From Candidatus Margulisiibacteriota bacterium (GTDB lineage Bacteria; Margulisbacteria; WOR-1; O2-12-FULL-45-9; XYB2-FULL-48-7): DNA of 64,000 bases. Under the pieces are notes generated by a model that saw only the letters and a list, made by a program, of their open reading frames with translations, did no database searches and had not been told where the DNA came from. Of this stretch, positions 34,029 through 42,744 are shown in pieces; positions within the stretch are counted from its first letter, which is position 1; each line of letters starts with the position of its first letter. The stretch is taken from assembly GCA_041661965.1 (NCBI GenBank), contig JBAZTH010000002.1, positions 248,001 through 312,000 on the forward strand, read 5' to 3'. The position numbers and the translations under genes are program-made.

Positions 34029-35681
34029 ATGAAAGAACTAATCCAATCGCTCCTGCCAACTGTCCTGAAGCCATCCCGCTATATCGGCAACGAGATCAAC
34101 GCCGTTCACAAAGAATGGGGTGACCAGCTGAAGGTCGCGATCGCCTACCCCGATCTTTATGAAATAGGAATGTCTAACCTGGCGGTCCAGATCCTTTACC
34201 ATATTTTAAACACCAGGACCGACCTCCTTGCCGAGCGGGTCTTTACCCCTTGGAGCGATATGGAAGAGGTTTTGAAAGCCAACAACCTCCCCCTCTTCAC
34301 CCTGGAATCATGGCGGCCGCTTAGGGACTTCAATCTAGTCGGTTTCAGCCTTGGTTACGAACTGAATTACACCAACGTCGTTAATATGCTCCAGCTCGGC
34401 CGGATCCCGCTCCACAGGACAGAACGGGAAGAGACCGATCCACTGATCTTTGCCGGCGGGCCCAGCCTCTTTAATCCCGAACCGGTCATCGACCTTTTCG
34501 ACTTCATCGTGGTCGGCGAAGCGGAAGAGGCGATCGTCGAAATAATTGAAGCGGTCAAAAAGCACGCCGCGCGCAAAGAGAAGCTCGTGGCGCTCGCCAA
34601 GATTGAAGGCGTTTACGTCCCCGGCCTAAGCTTGAAAGTTGCCAAGCGGATCGTTAAAGATTTCTCCTCGGTCCCCTACCCAACCAAGCCGATCATCCCC
34701 TTCCTGGAGCCGGTCCACGACCGGGGAGTGATCGAGATCATGCGGGGATGCAAGTGGGGCTGCAAATTCTGCCAAGCCGGGTGGACAACCCGCCCGGTCC
34801 GGGAAAAGAAACTGGAAACACTTATTACGCAGGGGGAAGAGATCATCAAGAACACCGGCTACGAAGAGCTTTCCCTGATCTCCCTCTCCAGCAGCGATCA
34901 CAGCAAGATCGAAGAGCTGGCCAAAGAGCTCGCCTCCCGCAACGAAAAACGACGGGTCAATATCGCCCTCCCCTCAATGCGGACCAATTCTTTTTCCGTT
35001 AAATTGGCCCACGAGGTCGCCCGGGTCCGCTCCAGCAGTATTACCATCGCCCCGGAAGCCGGGACCCAGCGGCTGCGCGACTACATCGGCAAGAAGATGA
35101 CCGAAGAACACATCATCGAAAGCGTGAAGGCGGTCTTCGCGAGCGGGATCGAAGCGGTGAAGCTCTACTTTATGATCGGCTTGCCGACCGAAACAGAAGA
35201 AGACCTGCTCGGAATCGGCCATCTCGCCCGCCGGATCTTTGAACTGGCCCGGGCCTCGACCCGCCGGGCGCGCGTTACCGTCAACTTATCGACCTTTGTC
35301 CCCAAGCCACACACCCCTTTCCAGTGGGAACGGCAAATCACGATCGCCGAAACACTCGACAAACAGCGGTTCCTTAAGGAAAATATCAGGCATAAGTTCA
35401 TCGACGTCCGCTGGCACCAGGCGGAAGCCTCGTTCCTGGAAGGAGTTTTCTCCCGCGGTGACGCCAAGCTTCTACCGGTCATTGAAAAGGCCTGGGAGCT
35501 GGGGGCCCGGCTCGACGCCTGGTCGGAAAAGTTTGATTTTATCCGCTGGCAGGCCGCCTTCGCCGCCTGCGACGTCGACCCGAACGACTATTTAAGGGAG
35601 CGAAGCAAAGAAGAGCCGCTCCCCTGGGATTATATCGAGTCCGGCGTGACTAAGGAGCAGTTAATTGCGTGTACAAATTAA
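34029..35681 (+). CDS. B12-binding-like radical SAM protein, TIGR03960 type
   Basis: 550 residues. The N-terminal ~200 residues resemble the cobalamin-binding-like fold of this family (KVAIAYPDLYEIGMSNLAVQIL, FAGGPSLFNPEP, DFIVVGEAEE). The radical SAM cluster cysteines are C241, C245 and C248 in RGCKWGCKFCQAGW. The family's role is unsettled, but it usually lies beside TIGR03936, ribonuclease G, rplU and rpmA, and a ribosome or RNA role is suspected. Here the TIGR03936 partner overlaps its end and is truncated, and no ribonuclease G is present. Confidence 0.85.
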   Translation: MKELIQSLLPTVLKPSRYIGNEINAVHKEWGDQLKVAIAYPDLYEIGMSNLAVQILYHILNTRTDLLAERVFTPWSDMEEVLKANNLPLFTLESWRPLRDFNLVGFSLGYELNYTNVVNMLQLGRIPLHRTEREETDPLIFAGGPSLFNPEPVIDLFDFIVVGEAEEAIVEIIEAVKKHAARKEKLVALAKIEGVYVPGLSLKVAKRIVKDFSSVPYPTKPIIPFLEPVHDRGVIEIMRGCKWGCKFCQAGWTTRPVREKKLETLITQGEEIIKNTGYEELSLISLSSSDHSKIEELAKELASRNEKRRVNIALPSMRTNSFSVKLAHEVARVRSSSITIAPEAGTQRLRDYIGKKMTEEHIIESVKAVFASGIEAVKLYFMIGLPTETEEDLLGIGHLARRIFELARASTRRARVTVNLSTFVPKPHTPFQWERQITIAETLDKQRFLKENIRHKFIDVRWHQAEASFLEGVFSRGDAKLLPVIEKAWELGARLDAWSEKFDFIRWQAAFAACDVDPNDYLRERSKEEPLPWDYIESGVTKEQLIACTN

Positions 35682-35961
35682 ATACCTCAAAGCCGAAGAA
35701 GTAAAGTTCATTTCGCACCGCGACCTGATCCGGGCTTTCGGCCGGGCGATCCGCCGGGCGGAAATTCCGATCGCCTATTCGCAGGGTTTCAATCCCCGGA
35801 TGAAGATCTCCTGGGGGCAAGCCCTTAAAGTCGGCGCGACCTCGGCCGGCGAAACGGCCGAGCTTTTGCTGGCCCAACCCCTCCCGCCAAGCGAGGTTAT
35901 GACTCGCCTGAATAGCCAGCTGCCAAAGGGACTTGCAGTAATAGGGGCGAGTCTGCTATAA
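35665..35961 (+). CDS. Truncated TIGR03936 (DUF2344) protein
   Basis: 98 residues. The N-terminus (RVQIKYLKAEEVKFISHRDLIRAFGRAIRR, FNPRMKISWGQALKVG) matches TIGR03936, whose members are about 200 residues long, so roughly half is missing. The start is TTG with AAGGAG eight bases upstream, inside the end of the radical SAM gene. The stop TAA lies within the TATAAT of the rplU promoter. It may be a natural short form or the result of a deletion that brought rplU close. Confidence 0.75.
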   Translation: MRVQIKYLKAEEVKFISHRDLIRAFGRAIRRAEIPIAYSQGFNPRMKISWGQALKVGATSAGETAELLLAQPLPPSEVMTRLNSQLPKGLAVIGASLL

Positions 35962-35962
35962 T
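35933..35962 (+). promoter_or_regulatory. Promoter of rplU-rpmA-proB
   Basis: TTGCAG (35933-35938), an 18-base spacer and a perfect TATAAT (35957-35962), nine bases before the rplU ATG. It lies within the last codons of the preceding gene. Confidence 0.6.
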
Positions 35963-35971
35963 ATATAGGTT

Positions 35972-36283
35972 ATGTACGCGATTATTCAAACCGGTGGCAA
36001 ACAATACAAGGTAACCAAAGGCGATATCATGGAGATCGAGCTGATCGATAACCAGAGCCAAGTCACCTTCAAAGAAGTCCTGCTCGTCGTTGATGGCGAC
36101 AAGGTCACGATCGGCACCCCGCACGTCAAAGGGGCATCGGTCCTGGCCAAGGTCATCGGCAACTTCAAGGATAACAAGGTTACCACCTTCAAATACAAGA
36201 GAAAGACCAACTACCACCGAACTATCGGGCACCGGCAGAATTACACCAGAATTCAAGTCGAGGAGATCAAACATGGCGCATAA
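35972..36283 (+). CDS. rplU: 50S ribosomal protein L21
   Basis: 103 residues, full length. MYAIIQTGGKQYKV is the L21 signature; the C-terminal KRKTNYHRTIGHRQNYTRIQVEEI is also diagnostic. It binds 23S rRNA in the large subunit. It overlaps rpmA by 11 bases. Only AGGTT precedes the ATG, and the -10 box predicts a leader of about two to three bases. Confidence 0.97.
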   Translation: MYAIIQTGGKQYKVTKGDIMEIELIDNQSQVTFKEVLLVVDGDKVTIGTPHVKGASVLAKVIGNFKDNKVTTFKYKRKTNYHRTIGHRQNYTRIQVEEIKHGA

Positions 36284-36518
36284 GAAGGCCGGCAGTGCAT
36301 CAAGGAACGGACGGGATTCAAAAGGCCAAAGACTTGGGATCAAGGCCTTCGGCAGCCAGATTATTCCGGCCGGCAGCATCATTGTCCGCCAGCGCGGCAG
36401 CAAATTCTATCCGGGTACTAACGTCGGCATCGGCTCTGACTTCACCCTGTTCGCCAAGGTCGCCGGTAAGGTCGTTTTCGAAGCCGGCAAGAAGGTCAGC
36501 GTCGTTCCCCAGGCCTAA
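36273..36518 (+). CDS. rpmA: 50S ribosomal protein L27
   Basis: 81 residues. MAHKKAGSASRNGRDSKGQRLGIK and GSIIVRQRG are diagnostic. The N-terminus reaches the peptidyl-transferase centre; it begins directly with MAHKKAG and has no Firmicutes-type extension needing cleavage. The ATG lies inside the end of rplU, preceded by GAGGAGAT, and the stop overlaps the proB start (TAATG). Confidence 0.97.
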   Translation: MAHKKAGSASRNGRDSKGQRLGIKAFGSQIIPAGSIIVRQRGSKFYPGTNVGIGSDFTLFAKVAGKVVFEAGKKVSVVPQA

Positions 36519-37279
36519 TGGCTAACCTCGTTGTTATTAAGATCGGTTCCAGCACTTTGACCACTCCCGAAGGTAAATTAGACCTGCCTAATCTCAAACG
36601 AATCGTCGCCGAAACCGCCGCGCTCCTCAAACAAGGGAAAAAAGCGGTGATCGTCACCTCCGGCGCGATCATAACCGGCCTGGAAAAGTTAAAACTCGGC
36701 CAACCAAGATCGATCCCGGAAAAACAGGCGGCCGCGGCCGTCGGCCAATCGCGCCTGATGCGCCAGTACGAAAAGGCCTTTGAAAAGCACGGCATTACCG
36801 TAGCCCAGGTCCTTCTGACCCGGGACGCCATCATCGACCGGAAAAGATACCTCAACTCACGCCATTGCCTGCAAACCCTCCTGGCGGAAAAAGTCGTCCC
36901 GATCGTCAACGAAAACGACACCGTCTCGATCGACGAGATCAAATTCGGCGATAACGACAATTTGGCCGCCCTAACCGCAAGAATGATCGGGGCCGACCTG
37001 CTTTGCCTGTTGACTGATGTGTCCGGCTTTTACATGAAGGACAAACAAGGGGAAACAGCAGTCGTCCCGGAGATCAACAAACTGACCGCCGCAGTCAAAA
37101 AAGCGGCCGGCAATCCGGCAACGAAAGTTGGGACCGGCGGGATGATCACCAAACTGCAAGCGGCGGCTATCTGTCTAAAGTCGGGGATTAATATGGCGAT
37201 CATCAGCGGGCGAAAAAAGAACGCCCTTCAGCAAGTGGTTAATGGGGAGAAGGTCGGGACGCTGTTCCGCAAAGCTTAG
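36518..37279 (+). CDS. proB: Glutamate 5-kinase without PUA domain
   Basis: 253 residues. It phosphorylates glutamate in the first step of proline synthesis. The amino-acid-kinase fold is plain: VIKIGSSTLT, VTSGAIITGLEKL, NENDTVSIDEIKFGDND, LLTDVSGFY and KVGTGGMITKLQAA. It lacks the C-terminal PUA domain of the E. coli enzyme (367 residues), as do many ProB proteins. It is coupled to rpmA; usually obgE lies between, but it is missing here. The 3' end overlaps rlmN by 41 bases. Confidence 0.93.
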   Translation: MANLVVIKIGSSTLTTPEGKLDLPNLKRIVAETAALLKQGKKAVIVTSGAIITGLEKLKLGQPRSIPEKQAAAAVGQSRLMRQYEKAFEKHGITVAQVLLTRDAIIDRKRYLNSRHCLQTLLAEKVVPIVNENDTVSIDEIKFGDNDNLAALTARMIGADLLCLLTDVSGFYMKDKQGETAVVPEINKLTAAVKKAAGNPATKVGTGGMITKLQAAAICLKSGINMAIISGRKKNALQQVVNGEKVGTLFRKA

Positions 37280-38273
37280 CCGACAACTGCCCGCAGGCCC
37301 CTTGAACATCACTCCCCAAACTTTGCCTCACGGTCACTTTCAAATGAACATTACGGAGCTCGGCAAACATTTTTTCAATATTTCCGGTTTCAAAGCGGCC
37401 GGTCGGAGCGGTTTCGTTGTAAGGAATAAGGTTAACGTGGCAATCCAGGTTCTGGCTGATGGCGATGATCTCTTTAATGTCCTTCATCCGGTCGTTGACC
37501 CCTCTTAAGACCACATATTCGATCGTTATCCGGCGATTGGTCCGCGACTGGTAGTCGCCGATCGCTTCGACAACATTAGTGATCGAGGGAAGGTTCCGGT
37601 ATGGGACCAATTGGCGGCGATCATGGTCAAAAGGAGAGACCAGCGACCAGGCGAGCCTAAATTGGCCCGGCTCTTTGGCCAGTTTATTAATGCCGGCCGG
37701 GATCCCGATCGTAGAAAGAACAATCTTACGGGCGGCAATATTCAAACCGAGATCGCTATTGAGATTTTTAGCGGCCGTCATGACGTTGTTGTAGTTCAAG
37801 AACGGCTCCCCCATTCCCATGAAGACTAAGTTTGTTATTTGGTGTTTTTTAGCAAAAAAGTAAACTTGAGAAACGATCTCCCCCGGGGTCAAATTGCGGC
37901 GAAAACCGCTCCGGCCGGTGGCGCAGAACAAACAGCCAATCGGACAGCCGGACTGTGAAGAGACACAGACCGTTTTCCGCCCTTCTTCATACTCCATCAT
38001 GACCGATTCGATCACTTTGCCGTCAGCCAGCTCAAAGGCGACTTTGACCGTCCGGTTCCCCTTAAGGACCGTGATCGGCTTGGGAAGCCCGATCTCATAC
38101 TTTTTCTCCAGCCGGGATCGTTCCGCCAACTGCAGGGTGGTTATTTCCCCGATCTTCTCTTTGACTTTGCCGTGGACCGCCCGATAGAGCTCCCTGGCCT
38201 TGAACGGGACCAGTCCCGCCTCTTGGCCGATCGCGATTATCTCTTCAAAGTTTTTGCTTCTGATATCTTCCAT
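37239..38273 (-). CDS. rlmN: 23S rRNA (adenine-2503-C2)-methyltransferase RlmN
   Basis: 344 residues. This radical SAM enzyme methylates A2503 of 23S rRNA and A37 of some tRNAs. Cluster cysteines C110, C114 and C117 are in SGCPIGCLFCATG; the C-terminal GSDVQGACGQL holds the second catalytic cysteine that forms the methyl-carrier covalent intermediate. The ATG (MEDIRSKN) seven bases after TACAAT is chosen; a second ATG three codons upstream overlaps the -10 box. No SD is seen, consistent with a leaderless mRNA. Confidence 0.93.
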   Translation of the reverse strand: MEDIRSKNFEEIIAIGQEAGLVPFKARELYRAVHGKVKEKIGEITTLQLAERSRLEKKYEIGLPKPITVLKGNRTVKVAFELADGKVIESVMMEYEEGRKTVCVSSQSGCPIGCLFCATGRSGFRRNLTPGEIVSQVYFFAKKHQITNLVFMGMGEPFLNYNNVMTAAKNLNSDLGLNIAARKIVLSTIGIPAGINKLAKEPGQFRLAWSLVSPFDHDRRQLVPYRNLPSITNVVEAIGDYQSRTNRRITIEYVVLRGVNDRMKDIKEIIAISQNLDCHVNLIPYNETAPTGRFETGNIEKMFAELRNVHLKVTVRQSLGSDVQGACGQLSAKLCGTASRPSPH

Positions 38274-38304
38274 TTTATTCATTGTAGCACGCGGGCAATA
38301 AAAA

Positions 38305-38329
38305 AGGGCCAACAGGCTGGCCCTCTTTT
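38305..38329. terminator. Hairpin with flanking A and T tracts upstream of rlmN
   Basis: AGGGCCA (38305-38311) pairs with TGGCCCT (38318-38324) around a six-base loop. On the minus strand it is followed by six T bases, giving a good rho-independent terminator; on the plus strand by CTTTT. It sits between two divergent genes, where no terminator is expected, so an unseen transcript or a regulatory leader is possible. Confidence 0.5.
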
Positions 38330-38387
38330 ATCTCGACAGAAGTGAACGGTATGTCTCTTCCATATATATATCGGCAAGTTCTTTGGG

Positions 38388-38413
38388 AAATTTCACTCTT
38401 TCGGCTGAAATTT
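38388..38413. promoter_or_regulatory. Inverted repeat upstream of the solute-binding gene
   Basis: AAATTTCA (38388-38395) and TGAAATTT (38406-38413) form perfect 8-bp arms with a 10-base spacer, one helical turn pair apart, as in many operators. It lies about 105 bases before the solute-binding protein ATG. No regulator is next to it. Confidence 0.35.
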
Positions 38414-38518
38414 ATAAGTTAACCTGGCGAAAGATACCTGTGGCGCCCAGCGTTGAATAAATCAGCGCAATCAGGTAGAATGCCTACCAAGTCACCTATT
38501 TTAGAAAGGGGAAAATCA

Positions 38519-39859
38519 ATGAAGTCTCGTATCGCTATTCTCTTATTGAGCCTTGTCGTTCTTGCCTCGTTTGTCGCCAGCTGCGCCCCGAAAAAAACCG
38601 GTTCCAACGAAAGAGTCGTCGAATTCTGGGTCATGCCGAATTCTTTGAGCCCGGTTACCGACATCGAAAACCTGTTGAAGCCGTTCGAAGAAAAGACCGG
38701 CATCAAGGTCAAGGTCACCTCGGTCGACTGGGGAGCCGCCTGGAGTAAGATCACAACCGCCGCCACCTCGGGTGACGTGCCGGACATGGTCCAGCTCGGT
38801 TCAACCTGGACCTCCGCGATCGCCCAAATGGGGGCGCTGGAAAACTTTTCCAAAGAAGCGGTCGCCTCTCTCGGCGGACCGAAAACCTTCGTCCCGGTCG
38901 CCTGGCAAACCGTCGGGATCGAAAAATCAAGCCAGATCAGCGCCATTCCCTGGTTTGTTGACGCCAGGGCCCTCTTCATCCGGACCGACGCCTTCAAAAA
39001 AGCCGGCTTAAGACCGGAAGAGATCCAAACCTGGGACGGGTTCAATAAAGGGTTGAAAAAACTTTATGACGCCGACCTGGTCTTCGACGACCAGCCGATG
39101 GCCCCGCTCGGCATCTCCGGCAAGAACGACTGGAACGTCATTCACACTCTCGCGCCCTGGATCTGGATGGCGGGCGGCGACTTTCTTTCCGCCGACCGAA
39201 AAACCTGCGTCCTCGACAGCGACGCGGCTCTCGCCGGGATCATGTACTATCTAAACATCGTCAAAAACGGTTACGTCCCCATTTCTTATCTCGAGCTGAA
39301 CACCGCCCAGGTCAGCGCCAATTTCAACAGCGGCGCCTGCGCCATGTATTTTGACGGGCCGTATGAGGTCAAGACCCTGACCCGGCCGGTTTCCGAAGGG
39401 GGCTCCGGCGGATCGCCCGCCTCCAAGAACTTCGCGGTCATCGGCTACCCGAAGGGTCCTAAAGGGCGCTTTACTTTTGTCGGCGGCTCCTCCCTGGCGA
39501 TCTTCAAACAGGGGAAAAACAAGGCCGACGCCCTCAAGGTCATCCAGTACCTGACCTCCCTTAAACCGCAAATCGAATACACCAAGGTTTCCGGTTTCCT
39601 GCCGGCCCGCGTCGAAGCCTTCAAAGACCCGTATTTCGCCAACGACCCGAAACGCAAGGTCTTCAAAGACGCGGTTTTCTACGGCAAAACCTATCCGGCG
39701 ATCCCGTCTTGGGGCCTGCTGGAACCGATCCTGACCCGCCGTTTCGGCATTATGTGGGACCGGGCGACAGCCGATAACAATTACGATCCCAAACTGATCC
39801 GGGAACAGCTGCGGCTGGCCAAACGCGAAGTCGAGGCGATCTTAAACCAGCAGCCATAA
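38519..39859 (+). CDS. ABC-transporter solute-binding lipoprotein, family 1
   Basis: 446 residues. Signal peptide with lipobox ASFVASC, so Cys22 is lipidated by Lgt/LspA. The mature protein matches extracellular solute-binding family 1 (UgpB/MalE-like): VVEFWVMPNSLSP, LLKPFEEKTGIKVKV, GDVPDMVQLGSTWTS, AMYFDGPYEV. Such proteins usually bind sugars, oligosaccharides or glycerol 3-phosphate. No permease or ATPase gene is adjacent, so it must work with components encoded elsewhere. AAAGGGGA before the ATG decides the start; a TAGAAT box lies about 40 bases upstream. Confidence 0.9.
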   Translation: MKSRIAILLLSLVVLASFVASCAPKKTGSNERVVEFWVMPNSLSPVTDIENLLKPFEEKTGIKVKVTSVDWGAAWSKITTAATSGDVPDMVQLGSTWTSAIAQMGALENFSKEAVASLGGPKTFVPVAWQTVGIEKSSQISAIPWFVDARALFIRTDAFKKAGLRPEEIQTWDGFNKGLKKLYDADLVFDDQPMAPLGISGKNDWNVIHTLAPWIWMAGGDFLSADRKTCVLDSDAALAGIMYYLNIVKNGYVPISYLELNTAQVSANFNSGACAMYFDGPYEVKTLTRPVSEGGSGGSPASKNFAVIGYPKGPKGRFTFVGGSSLAIFKQGKNKADALKVIQYLTSLKPQIEYTKVSGFLPARVEAFKDPYFANDPKRKVFKDAVFYGKTYPAIPSWGLLEPILTRRFGIMWDRATADNNYDPKLIREQLRLAKREVEAILNQQP

Positions 39860-39890
39860 TCGGCGATCGACCCTGGAGAAGGGAGTAATT

Positions 39891-41720
39891 ATGTGCGGAA
39901 TTTTTGGTTACATCGGGCGTAAAGAAGCCCTCCCCTTCCTGATCGAAGGGTTAAAAAAGCTGGAATACCGCGGCTATGATTCAGCCGGCGTCGCCACCAT
40001 CCACCGGGGAAAGCTCGAGCTTAGCAAGTGCGTCGGCAAGATCTCTTTTCTGGAAGACAAGCTGGCGCAAAAACCGCTGGTCGGCAAGATCGGGATCGGC
40101 CATACCCGCTGGGCGACCCACGGCCAACCGTCCGACGAGAATTCCCACCCCCACCAGGACTGCAAAAAAGAGCTGGCGGTCGTCCATAACGGGATCATTG
40201 AAAACTATCTTGAGCTTAAACACGAATTGACCGAACGCGGCCACAAATTTCTTTCCTCAACCGACACCGAAGTCCTGGCCCATCTGATCGAAGAGCATTA
40301 TTCCGGCGATCTGATCGCCGCCGTCCGCAAGGTTTTAGGCCGGGTCCGCGGCACTTACGCCATGGCGGTCATCGCTAAAACCGAACCAAAAAAGATCGTC
40401 GTCGCCCGCTCGGGCAGCCCGCTTATCATCGGCCTGGGGGAAAAAGAACTCTTCCTTTCTTCTGATATCCCGGCGATGCTCAAATACACCAGCCAGGTCA
40501 TCTATCTAGAGAACGGCGAACTGGCCGAAATGACCCAAGACGGGGTTACGGTCTCCGACTTGACCGGCAAAGAGGTTAAAAAAGAGATTAACCTGATCTC
40601 CTGGGACCCGGAATCGGCAGAAAAGGGGGGCTACGCCCACTTCATGCTCAAGGAGATCCACGAACAGCCGAATGCCATCCGTAAAACGATCGCCGGCCGG
40701 ATCCAACCGGACAGCCACAAAATCCATTTTGACGAGCTGATCGTGACCCGGGAAGAGATGAAGAACATCAATCGGGTCGTCTTCACCGCCTGCGGCACCA
40801 GCTGGCACGCCGGGCTGATCGGCGAATATCTGTTTGAACAATACGCCCGGCTGGCGACGGAAGTCGAGTATGCCGCCGAGTTCCGTTACCGGCACCCAAT
40901 TATCGACAAAAACACTCTGGTGATCGCCATCACCCAATCCGGCGAGACCGCCGACACGCTCGGCGCCGTTTGGGAAGCGCGCGCCCAGGGGGCCAAAACG
41001 ATCGCCATCTGTAACGTGGTCGGCTCAACTATCGCCCGCGAAGCCGACGGCGTGATCTACACCAACGCCGGGCCGGAGATCGGGGTCGCTTCGACCAAGG
41101 CTTTTACCACCCAACTAACCGTCATTTATCTCCTGGCCGTTTTGTTTGGTAAGATCCGGGGGACCATCACGGAAGCGGAATCGACCAAACTGATCCAGGA
41201 CCTGATCGAGATCCCGGACCAGCTGGAAAAATTACTCCTTAGCGAAAAAACGATCGAAAAGATCGCCGAGAAATATTTTAAGGCGACCAATTCACTCTAC
41301 CTTGGTCGCGGCAAAGGGTTCCCCATCGCCCTGGAGGGGGCGCTCAAGCTTAAAGAAGTCTCCTACATCCACGCCGAAGGGTACCCGGCAGCCGAAATGA
41401 AACACGGCCCGATCGCCCTGATCGACAAGAACATGCCGGTCGTCATCCTGGCTTTTGCCGGACGGCGCTACGAAAAGGTCCTGGGAAACATTGAAGAGGT
41501 AAAGGCCCGCGGCGGACAGGTCATCGCCATCGCCACCGAAGGGGACGACGCTATCGCCCAACAGGCGGACGAGGTCCTTTATATCCCCAACACGACCGAA
41601 GCCCTCTCGCCCCTCCTGGCGGTCGTGCCGCTCCAGATCTTCGCCTACTACATCGCCCTGAAACGGGGCTGCCACGTCGACCAGCCGCGCAACCTCGCCA
41701 AAAGCGTCACCGTCGAATAG
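39891..41720 (+). CDS. glmS: Glutamine-fructose-6-phosphate aminotransferase (isomerizing)
   Basis: 609 residues. It makes glucosamine 6-phosphate, the entry to peptidoglycan and outer-membrane amino sugars. The glutaminase domain begins MCGIFGYIG with nucleophile Cys2 after Met removal; HTRWATHG and HNGIIENY follow. Two SIS domains carry the isomerase (TACGTSWHAG, ITQSGETADT) and the C-terminus ends PRNLAKSVTVE as expected. A GGAGAAGGGAG site precedes the ATG. No ribozyme-like leader is seen upstream; only 31 bases separate it from the gene before. Confidence 0.97.
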   Translation: MCGIFGYIGRKEALPFLIEGLKKLEYRGYDSAGVATIHRGKLELSKCVGKISFLEDKLAQKPLVGKIGIGHTRWATHGQPSDENSHPHQDCKKELAVVHNGIIENYLELKHELTERGHKFLSSTDTEVLAHLIEEHYSGDLIAAVRKVLGRVRGTYAMAVIAKTEPKKIVVARSGSPLIIGLGEKELFLSSDIPAMLKYTSQVIYLENGELAEMTQDGVTVSDLTGKEVKKEINLISWDPESAEKGGYAHFMLKEIHEQPNAIRKTIAGRIQPDSHKIHFDELIVTREEMKNINRVVFTACGTSWHAGLIGEYLFEQYARLATEVEYAAEFRYRHPIIDKNTLVIAITQSGETADTLGAVWEARAQGAKTIAICNVVGSTIAREADGVIYTNAGPEIGVASTKAFTTQLTVIYLLAVLFGKIRGTITEAESTKLIQDLIEIPDQLEKLLLSEKTIEKIAEKYFKATNSLYLGRGKGFPIALEGALKLKEVSYIHAEGYPAAEMKHGPIALIDKNMPVVILAFAGRRYEKVLGNIEEVKARGGQVIAIATEGDDAIAQQADEVLYIPNTTEALSPLLAVVPLQIFAYYIALKRGCHVDQPRNLAKSVTVE

Positions 41721-41727
41721 CGCGTAT

Positions 41728-41756
41728 TTGACTTTTCTCCACGACAAGAGTATAGT
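41728..41756 (+). promoter_or_regulatory. Promoter of the ATP synthase operon
   Basis: TTGACT (41728-41733), a 17-base spacer and TATAGT (41751-41756). Eight bases separate the -10 box from the GTG start of the first gene, so the leader should be zero to two bases long. Confidence 0.65.
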
Positions 41757-41764
41757 ATTTTTAA

Positions 41765-41974
41765 GTGAAAAGTCCTGCCTTTGGTAAAGAAGTCGGCTTG
41801 GCACTTAGCGTGGGTGTTGAGCTCGCGGTTGGGGTTCTCCTTGGAGCCCTAGTCGGATATAAGCTTGACGAAATGTGGCATACTCTCCCCTGGCTGATGA
41901 TCCTTGGAATTGCCCTCGGAGCGCTTGCCGGCTTTTGGAACGCTTATAAAATCGCCGCCCGCCCGCTTCGGTAA
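41765..41974 (+). CDS. AtpI/AtpZ-like small membrane protein of the ATP synthase operon
   Basis: 69 residues with two transmembrane helices: VGLALSVGVELAVGVLLGALVGYKLD and LPWLMILGIALGALAGFWNAYKI. This matches the AtpZ/AtpI group, which help assemble the c-ring or import magnesium or calcium; which applies here is unknown. The start is GTG. It lies first in the operon, 12 bases before atpB. Confidence 0.8.
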   Translation: MKSPAFGKEVGLALSVGVELAVGVLLGALVGYKLDEMWHTLPWLMILGIALGALAGFWNAYKIAARPLR

Positions 41975-41986
41975 ACTTGTAATATT

Positions 41987-42721
41987 ATGGTCGACATTCT
42001 CGAACACTTTAGGGCGCCCGTTTATTACCACCTTCAGCTTTTTGGTTTTGATCTTTCCATAACTAAGGCGGTCGTCAGCATGTGGGTCGCCGTCCTTTTG
42101 ATCTTCGTCTTTTTCCGGGTCGCCATCGGCCGCTTGGCCACGATCCCCGGCAAAATGCAAAGCCTGGCCGAAGTCAGCGTCGAAGTCATGCGGGAACAGC
42201 TGGCCGACGTGCTGGGCCACGACACCAAGAAATGGTTCCCTTTTCTTTTCACCCTTTTTCTCTTTATCCTGGCTTGTAATTTTTCCGGCCTGGTCCCGGA
42301 ATGGTTCTCGGCCACCGCCAATATCAACGTGACCGGCGCCCTGGCTCTTATGGTCATCACCATCGCCACGATCGCCGGCATCCTTAAGCACGGCTTCTTT
42401 GGCTATTTCCGCTCTTTTATCCCCGGCGGGATTCCCCCGGCGGTTTTGCCCCTTTTAATCCCGATCGAGATCTTGAGCCAGCTGGCCCGCCCCTTTTCCC
42501 TGGCGGTTCGTTTATTCGCCAACGTTTTCGCCGGGCACACCGTCTTGCTTGCTTTCATCTCGATAATTTTGGTTTTCAAGAACATCTACATTGCCCCTCT
42601 CCCCTTGATCGGCCATATTCTGGTCTCGGTGCTGGAGGTCTTGTTCGCGTTCATTCAAGCTTATATTTTTATGTTCCTGTCGGCAGTTTACGTGGCTGAA
42701 GCAACGAGCGAAGGCCACTAA
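41987..42721 (+). CDS. atpB: ATP synthase F0 subunit a
   Basis: 244 residues, five to six transmembrane helices. The essential arginine that faces the c-ring is Arg175 in SLAVRLFANVFAGH. Other conserved parts are NFSGLVP and IQAYIFMFLSAVYV. It forms the half-channels for ion entry and exit. No SD of note; it is probably coupled to the gene before it. Confidence 0.96.
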   Translation: MVDILEHFRAPVYYHLQLFGFDLSITKAVVSMWVAVLLIFVFFRVAIGRLATIPGKMQSLAEVSVEVMREQLADVLGHDTKKWFPFLFTLFLFILACNFSGLVPEWFSATANINVTGALALMVITIATIAGILKHGFFGYFRSFIPGGIPPAVLPLLIPIEILSQLARPFSLAVRLFANVFAGHTVLLAFISIILVFKNIYIAPLPLIGHILVSVLEVLFAFIQAYIFMFLSAVYVAEATSEGH

Positions 42722-42744
42722 ATAATTTTGAAGGAGGAAAAAAC

